Shown here piece by piece: positions 1 through 10,336 of a stretch of 41,962 nucleotides of DNA. The notes beneath the pieces were generated by a model. It was given only the letters and a program-made list of their open reading frames with translations, had not been told where the DNA came from and made no database searches. Position numbers and translations under genes: made by a program. Source of the stretch: Gammaproteobacteria bacterium (GTDB lineage: Bacteria; Pseudomonadota; Gammaproteobacteria; JADZEE01); contig JADZEE010000144.1 in the NCBI GenBank assembly GCA_020850735.1, forward strand, positions 1-41,962, given 5' to 3'. Numbering within the stretch: the first letter of the stretch is position 1; each line of letters begins with the position of its first letter.

Positions 1-323
1 AACGCTGTTTCAGCAAGGACGAGTTGCTCGACACCGTCATGCTGTACTGGCTGACCGACACGTTCTTCACCTCGGCGCGTTACTACGCCGAATCGGTGCG
101 CAATCCCTGGCGTCCCGCACACGAGGGTATGCCGGTGGTCAGCGCGCCGACCGCGTACGCCGAGTTCCCCGGCGAGATCATCAAGGTGCCGCGTGCCTGG
201 GCGCAGCGCTATTGCCAGCTGCAACGCTGGACATCGATGCCGGCGGGCGGCCACTTCGCACCCATGGAACAGCCCGAGCTGCTGGTCGAGGACGTGCGCG
301 CGTTCTTCCGCGGCCTGCGCTGA
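1..323 (+). CDS. Epoxide hydrolase-like alpha/beta hydrolase, C-terminal part
   Basis: The reading frame is open from the window edge (first whole codon at base 3) and ends at a TGA at 321-323, so only about 106 C-terminal residues are present. The fragment has the cap and C-terminal features of the microsomal/bacterial epoxide hydrolase group: a segment DTVMLYWLTDTFFTSARYY followed by a late loop SMPAGGHFAPMEQPELLVED, in which GGHFAPME carries the catalytic-triad histidine. The nucleophile and acid lie upstream, outside the window. The expected role is hydrolysis of an epoxide or a related ester/halide by an alpha/beta hydrolase. The substrate cannot be told. The transporter gene starts 13 bases downstream, so the two may be co-transcribed. 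Confidence 0.8.
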   Translation, partial: RCFSKDELLDTVMLYWLTDTFFTSARYYAESVRNPWRPAHEGMPVVSAPTAYAEFPGEIIKVPRAWAQRYCQLQRWTSMPAGGHFAPMEQPELLVEDVRAFFRGLR

Positions 324-336
324 GCGAGCCGCGGCG

Positions 337-1722
337 ATGCTCCATCTCGCCCGTGACGCCGGCGCGGCCCTGACGCGCTTCACCGAGCGCTGGATCCCCG
401 ATTCCTGGGTGATCTGCATGCTGCTGACCGGCATCGCCCTGCTGCTGGCGGTATTCGGCGCGGGCGCCGGCGTCGAAGCCGCGGTGCTCGCCTGGGGCCA
501 GGGGGTCTGGAAGCTGCTCACGCTCGCCATGCAGTTCACCATCGCCATGGTCGCGGCTTACGCCTGCGTCGCCTCGCGGCCGGTGTTCGCGCTGTTCGAT
601 CGCCTGGCGGCGCTACCCGATCCGAGCCGGCCGCTGCAGGCGGTGCTGCTGGCGGGCGTGGTCTCGCTGCTCACGGGCTACCTGAACTGGGCATTGTGCC
701 TGGTCGCCTGCGCGATGTTCGTGCCGTTCCTGCTCAAGCGCAATCCCGCGGCGGACGTGCGCGTCGTCATCGCCGCCGCTTACCTGGGGCTCGGCACGGT
801 CTGGCACGGCGGGTTGTCCGGATCGGCACCGCTGATCCTCGCCACGCCCGGCAACCCGCTGCTCGAACCGGCGGCCGGCAACGCCGTCGTCGATCGCCTC
901 TACCCGATCACCGAGACGCTGTTCAACGGTTTCAACTTCGCGTTCCTGCTCGTGATCGGCGCAACCGGTCTGGCCGCCGCCTGCGTGCTGCACCCGCGGC
1001 GCGGCGCACGCACGCTCGGCCCCGAGCAGATCGAACGGCTCCTGCCGATGCCGCCGCCCCGTGAGACGCTCGCCGCGGCAAAGACGCCGGCCGAACGCCT
1101 GGACCGCTTCCCCGGCTGGAGCTGGCTCGCCGCGCTGCTGCTCGCCTACCCGCTCGGGCATTCCATCGCCACCCGCGGCTTCGGCGCGAGCTGGACGATC
1201 GACGCCTACAACGCGAGCTTCCTGGTGCTGGCGCTGCTGCTGCACGGCCGGCCGTCGTCGTTCCTGCGCGCCTGCCGGGAAGGCGTGCACACGGCCTGGG
1301 GCATCATCATCCAGTTTCCTTTCTACGCCGGCATTTTCGGCCTGCTGCAATTCACCGAGCTCGGGGTCTGGCTCGGTCGGCTGTTCGCCGGGATCGCGAC
1401 CACGGCCACCTACCCGTTCGTGGTGTACGCATATTCGGGTTTCATGAACCTGTTCGTACCGTCGGCGGGATCGAAATGGATGATCGAGGCTCCGTTCCTG
1501 ATCCCGGCGGGCGCGAGTCTCGACGTCTCGACGGTGACGGTGCTGCTCGCCTACGCGTACGGCGACTCGACGACCAACCTGATCCAGCCGTTTTTCGCCA
1601 TTCCGATGCTCGCGGTCACCCGCATGCGCTTCGGCGACATCGTCGGCTACACCTTCCTCATCGCCTGCGCCTGTTTCGCGGTTTCCACAGTGGCGATGTT
1701 TCTGATTCCGGCGGACCTGTGA
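337..1722 (+). CDS. atoE: Short-chain fatty acid transporter, AtoE family
   Basis: The predicted protein is 461 residues and almost entirely hydrophobic, with about a dozen membrane segments. It resembles the AtoE family of short-chain fatty acid permeases in length and in its opening, RFTERWIPDSWVICMLLTGIA, followed by conserved loops such as WHGGLSGSAPLILATPGNPL and a late segment MNLFVPSAGSKWMIEAPFLI. It should sit in the inner membrane and import acetoacetate, butyrate or similar acids. The frame stays open upstream to 193, but that part overlaps the hydrolase gene. The ATG at 337, 13 bases after the hydrolase stop, gives the family's usual length. A fatty acid permease fits the acyl-CoA catabolic genes elsewhere in the window. 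Confidence 0.88.
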   Translation: MLHLARDAGAALTRFTERWIPDSWVICMLLTGIALLLAVFGAGAGVEAAVLAWGQGVWKLLTLAMQFTIAMVAAYACVASRPVFALFDRLAALPDPSRPLQAVLLAGVVSLLTGYLNWALCLVACAMFVPFLLKRNPAADVRVVIAAAYLGLGTVWHGGLSGSAPLILATPGNPLLEPAAGNAVVDRLYPITETLFNGFNFAFLLVIGATGLAAACVLHPRRGARTLGPEQIERLLPMPPPRETLAAAKTPAERLDRFPGWSWLAALLLAYPLGHSIATRGFGASWTIDAYNASFLVLALLLHGRPSSFLRACREGVHTAWGIIIQFPFYAGIFGLLQFTELGVWLGRLFAGIATTATYPFVVYAYSGFMNLFVPSAGSKWMIEAPFLIPAGASLDVSTVTVLLAYAYGDSTTNLIQPFFAIPMLAVTRMRFGDIVGYTFLIACACFAVSTVAMFLIPADL

Positions 1723-1748
1723 GCGGCGCCCGCGCGCAGCGCTGTCGC

Positions 1749-2309
1749 TCAGTGCCGGCGCAGCACGTGCCACAGGCTGCGCACGTTCGATCGCGGTGTG
1801 TCCAGGACCAGCGTGATGGCGGTCTCCTCGAGCGCGGCCGTGACCGTGATCCCGGTCGCGATCCGGAACGGCCAGGGGAGATCGAATGCGAACAGCAGCA
1901 GCACGCCGATGCCGACGCTGGCCGCCGACAGCTTCGCGCCCCAGGTGTGATAGCTCGGTACGCGGTGGAATTTCGCCAGGGCCAGCAGCGGCGGCACGAC
2001 GATGCTCGCCACCAGGGCGGCGAAGTACGGCGCCTCGCGGCCCGTGATCGCCGGAAACGCCCACCATCCCGCCAGCGGTATGGCGAGATAGAACGTGAAG
2101 TCGGCCCAGCTGTCGAGCCGTGCGCCCGCGTCGGACACCACCCGCCAGTAACGGGCCAAAAAACCGTCGACGAGATCACTGAAAAAGCACAGGGCGATGA
2201 GCGCGACGACGGCGGTGCCCTGGCCGAGCGCCGCGCAGGCGAGCAGCACCGGGACCAGCGCCAGGCGCGTGCCGGTGATGAAGGTCGGCAGATAGCGTTT
2301 GACGTACAC
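1749..2309 (-). CDS. CDP-alcohol phosphatidyltransferase family protein
   Basis: The protein is about 186 residues from a GTG start and is rich in membrane segments. It carries a complete CDP-alcohol phosphotransferase signature, D-x2-D-G-x2-A-R-x8-G-x3-D-x3-D, starting at SDLVDGFLAR (about residues 45-67). The enzyme should exchange CMP of a CDP-activated lipid for an alcohol head group in the membrane, as PgsA does. The head-group alcohol is unknown. The frame extends upstream to 2423, but that would overlap the divergent CarS-like gene. The GTG at 2309 leaves a 56-base divergent gap and begins just before the first conserved segment. The neighbouring CDP-lipid synthase-like and phosphoesterase genes suggest one lipid pathway. 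Confidence 0.83.
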   Translation of the reverse strand: MYVKRYLPTFITGTRLALVPVLLACAALGQGTAVVALIALCFFSDLVDGFLARYWRVVSDAGARLDSWADFTFYLAIPLAGWWAFPAITGREAPYFAALVASIVVPPLLALAKFHRVPSYHTWGAKLSAASVGIGVLLLFAFDLPWPFRIATGITVTAALEETAITLVLDTPRSNVRSLWHVLRRH

Positions 2310-2365
2310 CGTTTTCGCCCGTGCCGCGGCGCGCGTATGCGCTCCATAGTGCCCGCAGTGCGCAC

Positions 2366-2854
2366 ATGAACACAACGGCGGTGGCAACGACCCTCGCGCT
2401 GCTGCTGGTCGCCAACGGCGCACCGATCATCGCCCGTAATCTGCTCGGTGCGCGCGCCGCGGCGCCGCTCGACGGCGGCTGGTGCCTGCCCGACGGCCGG
2501 CCGCTGCTCGGATCCCACAAGACCCTGCGCGGCGCCGTCGCGGCCGTGGCCGCGAGCGCCGTGGCCGCGCCGCTGCTCGCGCTGGACGTCGCCACCGGCG
2601 CCGCCTTCGGGGCTCTGACCATGGCGGGCGACGCCGCCTCGAGCCTGCTCAAACGCCGCCTCGGCGCGGGACCGGGCGATCCGCTCCCCGGCATCGATCA
2701 GATCCCCGAAGCGCTGCTGCCGGCGCTGGTGCTGCGGACCACCCTGGATCTCGGCGCGGCCGACATCGCGCTCGTGGTGGCCGCGTTCTTCGCCATGGAA
2801 ATCGCCCTGTCGCGCGTGCTGTACCGCCTGCGCATCCGCGATCGACCGCAGTAG
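2366..2854 (+). CDS. CDP-archaeol synthase (CarS/DUF46)-like membrane protein
   Basis: This 162-residue membrane protein resembles the CarS family, which in archaea transfers CMP from CTP to an unsaturated archaetidic acid. It shows an N-terminal hydrophobic segment ending ANGAPIIARN, the basic motif LLGSHKTLRG, and the late motif GDAASSLLKRR followed by PLPGIDQIPEALLPA, which is shared with CdsA/CarS cytidylyltransferases. Its length matches CarS. The ATG at 2366 was chosen because the open frame upstream, from 2321, adds only a short unconserved stretch. It is divergent from a CDP-alcohol phosphatidyltransferase, the natural consumer of a CDP-lipid. The likely bacterial substrate is a phosphatidic acid or another phospho-lipid, but this is inference. 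Confidence 0.75.
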   Translation: MNTTAVATTLALLLVANGAPIIARNLLGARAAAPLDGGWCLPDGRPLLGSHKTLRGAVAAVAASAVAAPLLALDVATGAAFGALTMAGDAASSLLKRRLGAGPGDPLPGIDQIPEALLPALVLRTTLDLGAADIALVVAAFFAMEIALSRVLYRLRIRDRPQ

Positions 2855-2871
2855 CGGGCGCGCGCAGCCGC

Positions 2872-3837
2872 TCAGGCCGCGGCCAGACGGTGCAGGACCA
2901 CTTCCGGCGGACAGTTGATGCGCACGTCGACCACCGAGACCCCGGCGCCGACGCTGGTGTAGCCACGCAGCGCGCCGTAGGACCAGCCACCGGCGCAATA
3001 GCGGCGCGGACAGTTGGCGTTGAGCAGCAACGGGATCCCGCCGGGCAGACAGATCTGGCCGCCGTGGGTGTGCCCGCAGAGCATGGCGGCGAAACCGGCG
3101 TGCGCCGCCTGGCGGTAGATCTCCGGCGAGTGCGCGAGCAGGATCGCGCACTCGCCCGCCGGCAACGGATCGGCGGCCTTCTCCAGGTTGTCGGCGCGGT
3201 AATAATGCGGATCGTCGATACCGGCGAGATGGATGCGGGCGCCGCCGCGCTCGAGCGTGACGTGCTCGTTCAGCAGCACGCGCACGTCCAGCGCCTCCAG
3301 GCCGGTGACCATGCGAATACTGTCGTGATTGCCGAGTACGGCGTACACGGGCGCGTGAATACTCGGGCGCAGCACCCGCATGCCTGCCAGCGCCGGCTCG
3401 ATGGCACCATAGGTGCGCGCACGAAAATCGCCGGTGAGCACGGCAATGTCGTATTCCAGCCCGCGCAGGTGCTCGGCGAGCACGGTCGGAAACCGCTCGC
3501 TCATGTCCAGATGCAGATCGCTCGCGTGCAGTATGGTGTAACCAGCGAAGGCCCGGGGCAGTCCGGCGATACGCAGCTCGTTGCGGCGCACGCGCAGATC
3601 GAGGGCGTTGCGCCGCCCGCGCTCGTGCAGCAGCAGCAGGCGCAGCAGGCTGCGGATCAGCGCGTGGACCGAATACCAGTTCTCGATGTGAAAGAAATTG
3701 ATGCCCTGACCGAACACCCACGCTTCGCGATCGGTCTCGATGCCGAGTCGCTGGCGCAGGTGTACGCGACCGACGCGCGCTTCGAGCGCGCGGGACGCGG
3801 CGCCTGCGGGCGTGGCGGGCGTGGCGGGCGCGTTCAT
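2872..3837 (-). CDS. Calcineurin-like metallophosphoesterase (YkuE/YaeI type)
   Basis: The product is 321 residues with all metal-binding motifs of the calcineurin-like phosphoesterase fold: ASDLHLD (Asp107, His109), TGDFRAR (Asp137), GNHD (170-172), AHSPE (His236) and CGHTHGGQ (255-260). Residues 40-75 form a hydrophobic, possibly membrane-associated stretch (INFFHIENWYSVHALIRSLL), so it may act at the membrane face. YkuE/YaeI relatives hydrolyse phospholipid or UDP-lipid phosphodiesters. The gene is convergent with the CarS-like gene, 17 bases apart, which fits a role in lipid phosphate chemistry. The start ATG at 3837 gives a low-complexity Ala/Pro/Thr leader; a later start near residue 20 is possible. 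Confidence 0.83.
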   Translation of the reverse strand: MNAPATPATPAGAASRALEARVGRVHLRQRLGIETDREAWVFGQGINFFHIENWYSVHALIRSLLRLLLLHERGRRNALDLRVRRNELRIAGLPRAFAGYTILHASDLHLDMSERFPTVLAEHLRGLEYDIAVLTGDFRARTYGAIEPALAGMRVLRPSIHAPVYAVLGNHDSIRMVTGLEALDVRVLLNEHVTLERGGARIHLAGIDDPHYYRADNLEKAADPLPAGECAILLAHSPEIYRQAAHAGFAAMLCGHTHGGQICLPGGIPLLLNANCPRRYCAGGWSYGALRGYTSVGAGVSVVDVRINCPPEVVLHRLAAA

Positions 3838-4086
3838 GCGCGGACCCGCGCGCGAGCCCGCCGGTGGCGCGCACGCCGCAGGGCAACTGTCACCGGCGGC
3901 GTCGATGCGGCGCTCGCAGGCACGACCGCCGGGGTTCCGCGGCGGCGCAGTTCACAGGCTCGGCTCCTTCGCCGCGGCAGGCGCATGGGAGCCACGATAC
4001 AAAATCATCCGCACGCCGCCAATCGCGGTCCCGGTGGCGGCCCGCGGATAGCGGCCGGCCCGGAACGGCCCGCCCCGGCGGAACTC

Positions 4087-4115
4087 TTGAACTTGCACGC
4101 CGCGAGGGGTAAATT
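4087..4115 (+). promoter_or_regulatory. Candidate sigma-70 promoter of liuR
   Basis: TTGAAC at 4087-4092 and TAAATT at 4110-4115 are separated by 17 bases, close to the sigma-70 consensus. The LiuR palindrome begins one base downstream, so a bound regulator would cover the start of transcription. This is motif matching only. Confidence 0.5.
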
Positions 4116-4116
4116 C

Positions 4117-4130
4117 TTACGTTAACGTAA
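4117..4130. promoter_or_regulatory. LiuR operator 1
   Basis: TTACGTTAACGTAA is a perfect 14-base palindrome. It matches the ACGT-N2-ACGT core expected of LiuR (MerR family) sites in front of leucine catabolism operons. It lies 16 bases before the GTG start of liuR, suggesting autoregulation. A second copy precedes liuA. Confidence 0.78.
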
Positions 4131-4145
4131 ACTTAGTCCCCAGCC

Positions 4146-4556
4146 GTGGAAAACACCTACTCCATCGCCCAGCTCGCCCGGGAGTTCCAGATCACCGCAC
4201 GGACGATCCGTTTCTACGAGGATCGAGGTCTGCTCAGCCCCCGTCGGGCCGGCAGCCGGCGTATTTTCGCTGACCGTGACCGGGTCCGCCTGAAGCTCAT
4301 CCTGCGCGGCAAGCGGCTCGGCCTGACGCTGGAAGAGATCAGTGAAATCATAGATATGTATGACCCTTCCGGCAGCAATGACGCACGCCAGCTGGTGCTG
4401 CTGTGCAGCCGGATCCGTGAGCACCGGGCGGTACTGCTGACCAAGCTGCGCGACATCGAAGCCACCCTGGCCGCCATGGACGACGTGGAGCGGGGCTGTC
4501 ACGAGCGGCTCGACGAACGGCTGGCCCGGAGTACCCGCAGAAACACTCTGAATTGA
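4146..4556 (+). CDS. liuR: MerR-family regulator of leucine catabolism, LiuR
   Basis: The protein is 136 residues with an N-terminal MerR winged helix-turn-helix (YSIAQLAREFQITARTIRFYEDRGL, about residues 5-30) and a C-terminal helix for dimerisation. There are no paired cysteines of the metal-sensing kind; only Cys87 and Cys119 occur. It directly precedes the liu genes and is framed by two near-identical palindromes, one ahead of its own start and one overlapping its stop and the liuA leader. This is the LiuR arrangement of proteobacteria, where the protein controls branched-chain amino acid breakdown. The start is GTG at 4146, in the context ENTYSIAQLA. No strong ribosome binding site is visible. 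Confidence 0.88.
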   Translation: MENTYSIAQLAREFQITARTIRFYEDRGLLSPRRAGSRRIFADRDRVRLKLILRGKRLGLTLEEISEIIDMYDPSGSNDARQLVLLCSRIREHRAVLLTKLRDIEATLAAMDDVERGCHERLDERLARSTRRNTLN

Positions 4557-4568
4557 CGTATACGTAAA
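4553..4568. promoter_or_regulatory. LiuR operator 2, upstream of liuA
   Basis: TTGACGTATACGTAAA carries the palindrome TACGTATACGTA-like core (ACGT-AT-ACGT) and is nearly identical to operator 1. It overlaps the liuR stop codon and ends just before the AGGAG ribosome binding site of liuA (4571-4575). It probably allows the structural genes to be controlled apart from liuR. Confidence 0.75.
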
Positions 4569-4580
4569 TCAGGAGCCCTC

Positions 4581-5750
4581 ATGAGCACAGCCTATGCCAG
4601 CCTGGACTTCGATCTCGGCCAGACCGCCGACATGCTGCGCGACAGCGTGCGTGAGTTCGCCGCCGCGCGCATCGCGCCGCGGGCGGCCGCGATCGACTCG
4701 AGCAACGAGGCCCCGCTCGATCTGTGGCCGCAGCTCGGCGACATGGGTCTGCTCGGCATCACCGTGGAGGAGGAATATGGCGGTGCCGGCATGGGCTATC
4801 TCGAACACGTCATCGCCATGGAGGAGATCAGCCGCGCGTCGGCCTCGGTGGGACTGTCCTACGGCGCGCATTCGAACCTGTGCGTGAATCAGATCCGGCG
4901 CAACGGCAGCGAGGCGCAGCGCCGCAGCTACCTGCCGCGCCTGATCTCCGGCGAGCACATCGGCGCACTGGCCATGAGCGAGCCGGGCTCGGGTTCGGAC
5001 GTCGTCAGCATGCGCCTGCGCGCCGAGCGCAAGGATGACCGCTACGTGTTGAACGGCAACAAGATGTGGATCACCAACGGCCCGGATGCCCACGTCCTGG
5101 TGGTGTATGCGAAGACGGAGCCGCAGTCCGGGTCGCGCGGGATCACCGCGTTCATCGTCGAACGGGGCTTCCCGGGCTTTTCCACCGCGCAAAAGCTCGA
5201 CAAGCTGGGCATGCGCGGTTCGAGCACCTGCGAACTCGTGTTCCGGGATTGTGAAGTCCCGCAGGAAAACGTCCTGGGCACGCTCAACGAAGGCGTGCAG
5301 GTGCTCATGAGCGGGCTGGATTACGAACGCACCGTGCTCGCCGGCGGTCCGCTCGGCATCATGCAAAGCTGCCTGGACGCGGTCCTGCCCTACGTGCACG
5401 AGCGCCGCCAGTTCGATCAGGCCATCGGCGAGTTCCAGCTCATCCAGGGTAAGCTCGCGGACATGTACACCACGCTGAATGCCTGTCGCGCCTATGTCTA
5501 TGCGGTCGCCCGCGCCTGCGATCGCGGCCGCACCACGCGCAAGGATGCCGCCGGGGCCATCCTGTACGCCGCCGAAAAGGCGACCTGGATGGCGCTCGAA
5601 GCCATCCAGTGCCTCGGTGGCAACGGTTACATCAACGACTACCCGACCGGGCGCCTGCTGCGCGATGCCAAGCTCTATGAGATCGGCGCGGGCACCAGCG
5701 AGATCCGTCGCTGGCTGATCGGCCGCGAGCTGTTCGCCGAGACCGCGTGA
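4581..5750 (+). CDS. liuA: Isovaleryl-CoA dehydrogenase
   Basis: This 389-residue acyl-CoA dehydrogenase has the features that single out the isovaleryl-CoA enzymes. The catalytic glutamate is in the internal helix ([19 protein letters not shown], Glu249). The usual C-terminal glutamate position instead reads [12 protein letters not shown] with a glycine. FAD and substrate motifs [11 protein letters not shown] (131-141) and [12 protein letters not shown] (159-170) are intact. It oxidises isovaleryl-CoA to 3-methylcrotonyl-CoA, passing electrons to ETF. It is the first structural gene of the liu operon, behind LiuR operator 2 and an AGGAG ribosome binding site. Confidence 0.95.
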   Translation: MSTAYASLDFDLGQTADMLRDSVREFAAARIAPRAAAIDSSNEAPLDLWPQLGDMGLLGITVEEEYGGAGMGYLEHVIAMEEISRASASVGLSYGAHSNLCVNQIRRNGSEAQRRSYLPRLISGEHIGALAMSEPGSGSDVVSMRLRAERKDDRYVLNGNKMWITNGPDAHVLVVYAKTEPQSGSRGITAFIVERGFPGFSTAQKLDKLGMRGSSTCELVFRDCEVPQENVLGTLNEGVQVLMSGLDYERTVLAGGPLGIMQSCLDAVLPYVHERRQFDQAIGEFQLIQGKLADMYTTLNACRAYVYAVARACDRGRTTRKDAAGAILYAAEKATWMALEAIQCLGGNGYINDYPTGRLLRDAKLYEIGAGTSEIRRWLIGRELFAETA

Positions 5751-5808
5751 GGATCCGGCTGCACCGTTCGCCCGGCAAGCCGCCGCCACCGGCACCAGAC
5801 ACAGCCTC

Positions 5809-7419
5809 ATGACGACACTGACGAGCAGCATCGACGCGCGCGGTGCGGAGTTCGAAACCAACGTCGCGGCCATGCGCGCGCTGGTCGAGGATCTGCGCCT
5901 GCAGGTCGGGCGGGTAAGCGAGGGCGGCGGCGAGAAGGCCCGCGCCCGTCACCTGGAGCGCGGCAAGCTGCTGCCGCGCGACCGGATCCGGCTGCTGCTC
6001 GACGTCGGTTCGCCGTTCCTCGAGCTGTCGCAGCTCGCGGCGCACGAGGTCTACGCGCCGGACTCGGTGCCGGCCGCCGGGATCGTCACCGGCATCGGCC
6101 GCGTGCGTGGCCGCGAATGCATGGTGATCGCCAACGATCCCACCGTCAAAGGCGGTACCTATTATCCGCTCACGGTGAAAAAACACCTGCGTGCGCAGGA
6201 AATCGCCCAGGCCAACGCCCTGGCGTGCATCTACCTGGTCGAGTCCGGCGGTGCCTTCCTGCCGCGCCAGGACGAGGTCTTCCCCGACCGTGATCATTTC
6301 GGCCGCATCTTCTACAACCAGGCCGTGATGTCCTCGCTCGGGATCCCCCAGCTCGCGGTCGTGCTCGGTTCGTGCACGGCCGGCGGCGCTTATGTACCGG
6401 CCATGTCCGATGAGGCGGTGATCGTGCGCAACCAGGGCACGATCTTCCTCGGCGGACCGCCGCTGGTGAAAGCCGCGACCGGGGAGGTCGTGAGCGCCGA
6501 GGATCTGGGCGGCGCCGATGTGCACTCGCGCGTGTCCGGCGTCACCGATCACTATGCCCGCGACGATGCCCACGCGCTCGGCATCGTGCGGGGCCTCGTC
6601 GGCCATCTGAACCGGCGCAAGCGCGTGGACCTGGAGCTGACGCCCCCGCGCGAACCGCGCTATGACCCGAATGAGCTGTACGGTGTCGTCCCTGCCGATG
6701 AACGCAAACCCTACGATGTGCGCGAGATCATCGCCCGCGTCGTCGACGGCTCGGAATTCGACGAATTCAAGCAGCTGTACGGCACCACCCTGGTCACCGG
6801 CTTCGCGCGAATTCACGGCTACCCGGTCGGCATCGTCGCCAACAACGGTATCCTGTTCTCCGAGTCGGCGCTCAAAGGCGCGCATTTCGTCGAGCTGTGC
6901 TGCCAGCGCGGGATCCCGCTGGTGTTCCTGCAGAACATCACCGGCTTCATGGTCGGGCGCAAGTACGAGGCCGGCGGCATCGCCAAGGACGGCGCCAAGC
7001 TCGTTACCGCCGTGGCCTGCGCACGCGTACCCAAGCTCACCGTCATCATCGGCGGCAGTTTCGGTGCCGGCAATTACGGCATGTGCGGGCGCGCCTACTC
7101 GCCCCGCTTTTTGTGGATGTGGCCGAACGCGCGCGTGTCGGTCATGGGCGGAGAGCAGGCGGCGAACGTCCTCGCCCAGGTGCGGCGCGACGCTCTGGAA
7201 GCCCAGGGCAAGCAATGGCCGGCTGTGGAGGAAGAGCAGTTCAAGCGCCCGATCCGCGACCAGTACGAGACCCAGGGACACCCCTACTATGCCAGCGCCC
7301 GGCTGTGGGACGACGGCATCATCGATCCGGCCGACACGCGCACGGTGCTCGCGCTCGGTCTGTCGGCAACCCTGAACACGCCGATCGAGCAGACCCGTTT
7401 CGGCATCTTCCGCATGTAG
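5809..7419 (+). CDS. liuB: Methylcrotonoyl-CoA carboxylase, carboxyltransferase (beta) subunit
   Basis: The 536-residue protein is a biotin-dependent carboxyltransferase with crotonase-fold N and C halves. Visible family motifs are [16 protein letters not shown] near residue 45, [16 protein letters not shown] near residue 188, and [18 protein letters not shown] near residue 420. The length and the C-terminal segment ([20 protein letters not shown]) match the 3-methylcrotonyl-CoA enzyme rather than the propionyl-CoA one. It transfers the carboxyl from biotin on LiuD to 3-methylcrotonyl-CoA. It sits between liuA and liuC, the usual liuABCD order. Confidence 0.94.
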   Translation: MTTLTSSIDARGAEFETNVAAMRALVEDLRLQVGRVSEGGGEKARARHLERGKLLPRDRIRLLLDVGSPFLELSQLAAHEVYAPDSVPAAGIVTGIGRVRGRECMVIANDPTVKGGTYYPLTVKKHLRAQEIAQANALACIYLVESGGAFLPRQDEVFPDRDHFGRIFYNQAVMSSLGIPQLAVVLGSCTAGGAYVPAMSDEAVIVRNQGTIFLGGPPLVKAATGEVVSAEDLGGADVHSRVSGVTDHYARDDAHALGIVRGLVGHLNRRKRVDLELTPPREPRYDPNELYGVVPADERKPYDVREIIARVVDGSEFDEFKQLYGTTLVTGFARIHGYPVGIVANNGILFSESALKGAHFVELCCQRGIPLVFLQNITGFMVGRKYEAGGIAKDGAKLVTAVACARVPKLTVIIGGSFGAGNYGMCGRAYSPRFLWMWPNARVSVMGGEQAANVLAQVRRDALEAQGKQWPAVEEEQFKRPIRDQYETQGHPYYASARLWDDGIIDPADTRTVLALGLSATLNTPIEQTRFGIFRM

Positions 7420-7421
7420 CC

Positions 7422-8207
7422 ATGAACGAAGCGAACGTCCTGCTCGCGCGCGACGGCGCGATCGCCACGGTGACCCTCAACCGTCCGGCGCTGCACAACG
7501 CCTTCGACGACCGCCTCATCGCCGATCTCACCGATTTGCTGCGCGAGCTCGACGCCGATCCCGGGATCCGGGCGGTCGTGCTCGCAGCGAGCGGCAAGAG
7601 CTTTTCCGCCGGTGCGGATCTCGGCTGGATGGCGCGCATGGCCGACTACAGTGAACAGGACAACTACCGCGACGCGATGGCGCTCGCCGAGCTCATGCGG
7701 GTGCTCGACACGCTCGGCAAACCCACCATCGCGCGCGTGCAGGGGGCGGCCTACGGTGGCGGGGTCGGCCTCGTGGCCTGCTGCGACATCGCCATCGCCG
7801 TGGAGTCGGCGACTTTCTGCTTCTCCGAAGCCCGGCTCGGCATCGTGCCCGCAGTGATCAGCCCCTACTGCGTGCGTGCGATCGGCGCGCGCGCGGCGCA
7901 GCGCTACTTTCTCACCGCCGAACGCTTCGATGCCGCCACGGCCCTGCGCCTGGGACTCGTTCACGAGCTGACCAGTGGCGAGCAGCTCGACGTCGTCATC
8001 GCCCGCGTGCTCGCAGATCTCGCCGAATGCGGCCCGGCCGCCCAGGCGGCCTGCAAGGATCTGGTGGCGAGCGTGAGCGGGCGACCGATCGACGACGAGC
8101 TCGTCAGCCTCACGGCCGAGCTCATCGCGGCATTGCGGGTTTCGCCCGAAGGCCAGGAGGGCATACGCGCTTTCCTGGACAAGCGCCGGCCCGGCTGGCG
8201 CCACTGA
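7422..8207 (+). CDS. liuC: Methylglutaconyl-CoA hydratase (enoyl-CoA hydratase family)
   Basis: The product is 261 residues of the crotonase superfamily. It has the oxyanion-hole segments SGKSFSAGADLGWM and GAAYGGGVGLVACCDIAIA, and SEARLGIVPAVISPYCV. The DLGWM and IVPAVISPYC sequences are typical of LiuC/MenB-like methylglutaconyl-CoA hydratases. It converts 3-methylglutaconyl-CoA to HMG-CoA. The ATG at 7422 lies two bases after the liuB stop, which indicates translational coupling, although the frame is open farther upstream in antisense-like sequence. Confidence 0.92.
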   Translation: MNEANVLLARDGAIATVTLNRPALHNAFDDRLIADLTDLLRELDADPGIRAVVLAASGKSFSAGADLGWMARMADYSEQDNYRDAMALAELMRVLDTLGKPTIARVQGAAYGGGVGLVACCDIAIAVESATFCFSEARLGIVPAVISPYCVRAIGARAAQRYFLTAERFDAATALRLGLVHELTSGEQLDVVIARVLADLAECGPAAQAACKDLVASVSGRPIDDELVSLTAELIAALRVSPEGQEGIRAFLDKRRPGWRH

Positions 8208-8229
8208 GACCAGGGACGCCGGCACCGGC

Positions 8230-10236
<2,007 letters not shown>

Positions 10237-10244
10237 CCGCCATC

Positions 10245-10276
10245 CGCGGGATCCGCCCCGCCGCGCGGATCCCGCG
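10245..10276 (+). terminator. Hairpin after liuD
   Basis: CGCGGGATCCG (10245-10255) and CGGATCCCGCG (10266-10276) form a perfect 11-bp stem with a 10-base loop, 8 bases after the liuD stop. There is no T-run, so it may end transcription only with Rho or may stabilise the 3' end of the liu message. Confidence 0.45.
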
Positions 10277-10336
10277 CCTCCGGTCGTGCCGGGCACCAGT
10301 CATCCGCCCGCACGATCGTCTACCATAGCCGCCTGC

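Larger units (their letters stand above)
3838..4145. promoter_or_regulatory. Divergent intergenic region upstream of liuR
   Basis: This 308-base gap separates the divergent phosphoesterase and liuR genes. The left two thirds are GC-rich with no gene that I can support. The right end holds the liu promoter and operator, which are listed separately. Confidence 0.6.

Noticed and set aside
4569..7281. Long minus-strand frames opposite liuA and liuB
   Set aside because: They mirror strongly conserved genes, have no recognisable motifs and no ribosome binding site.
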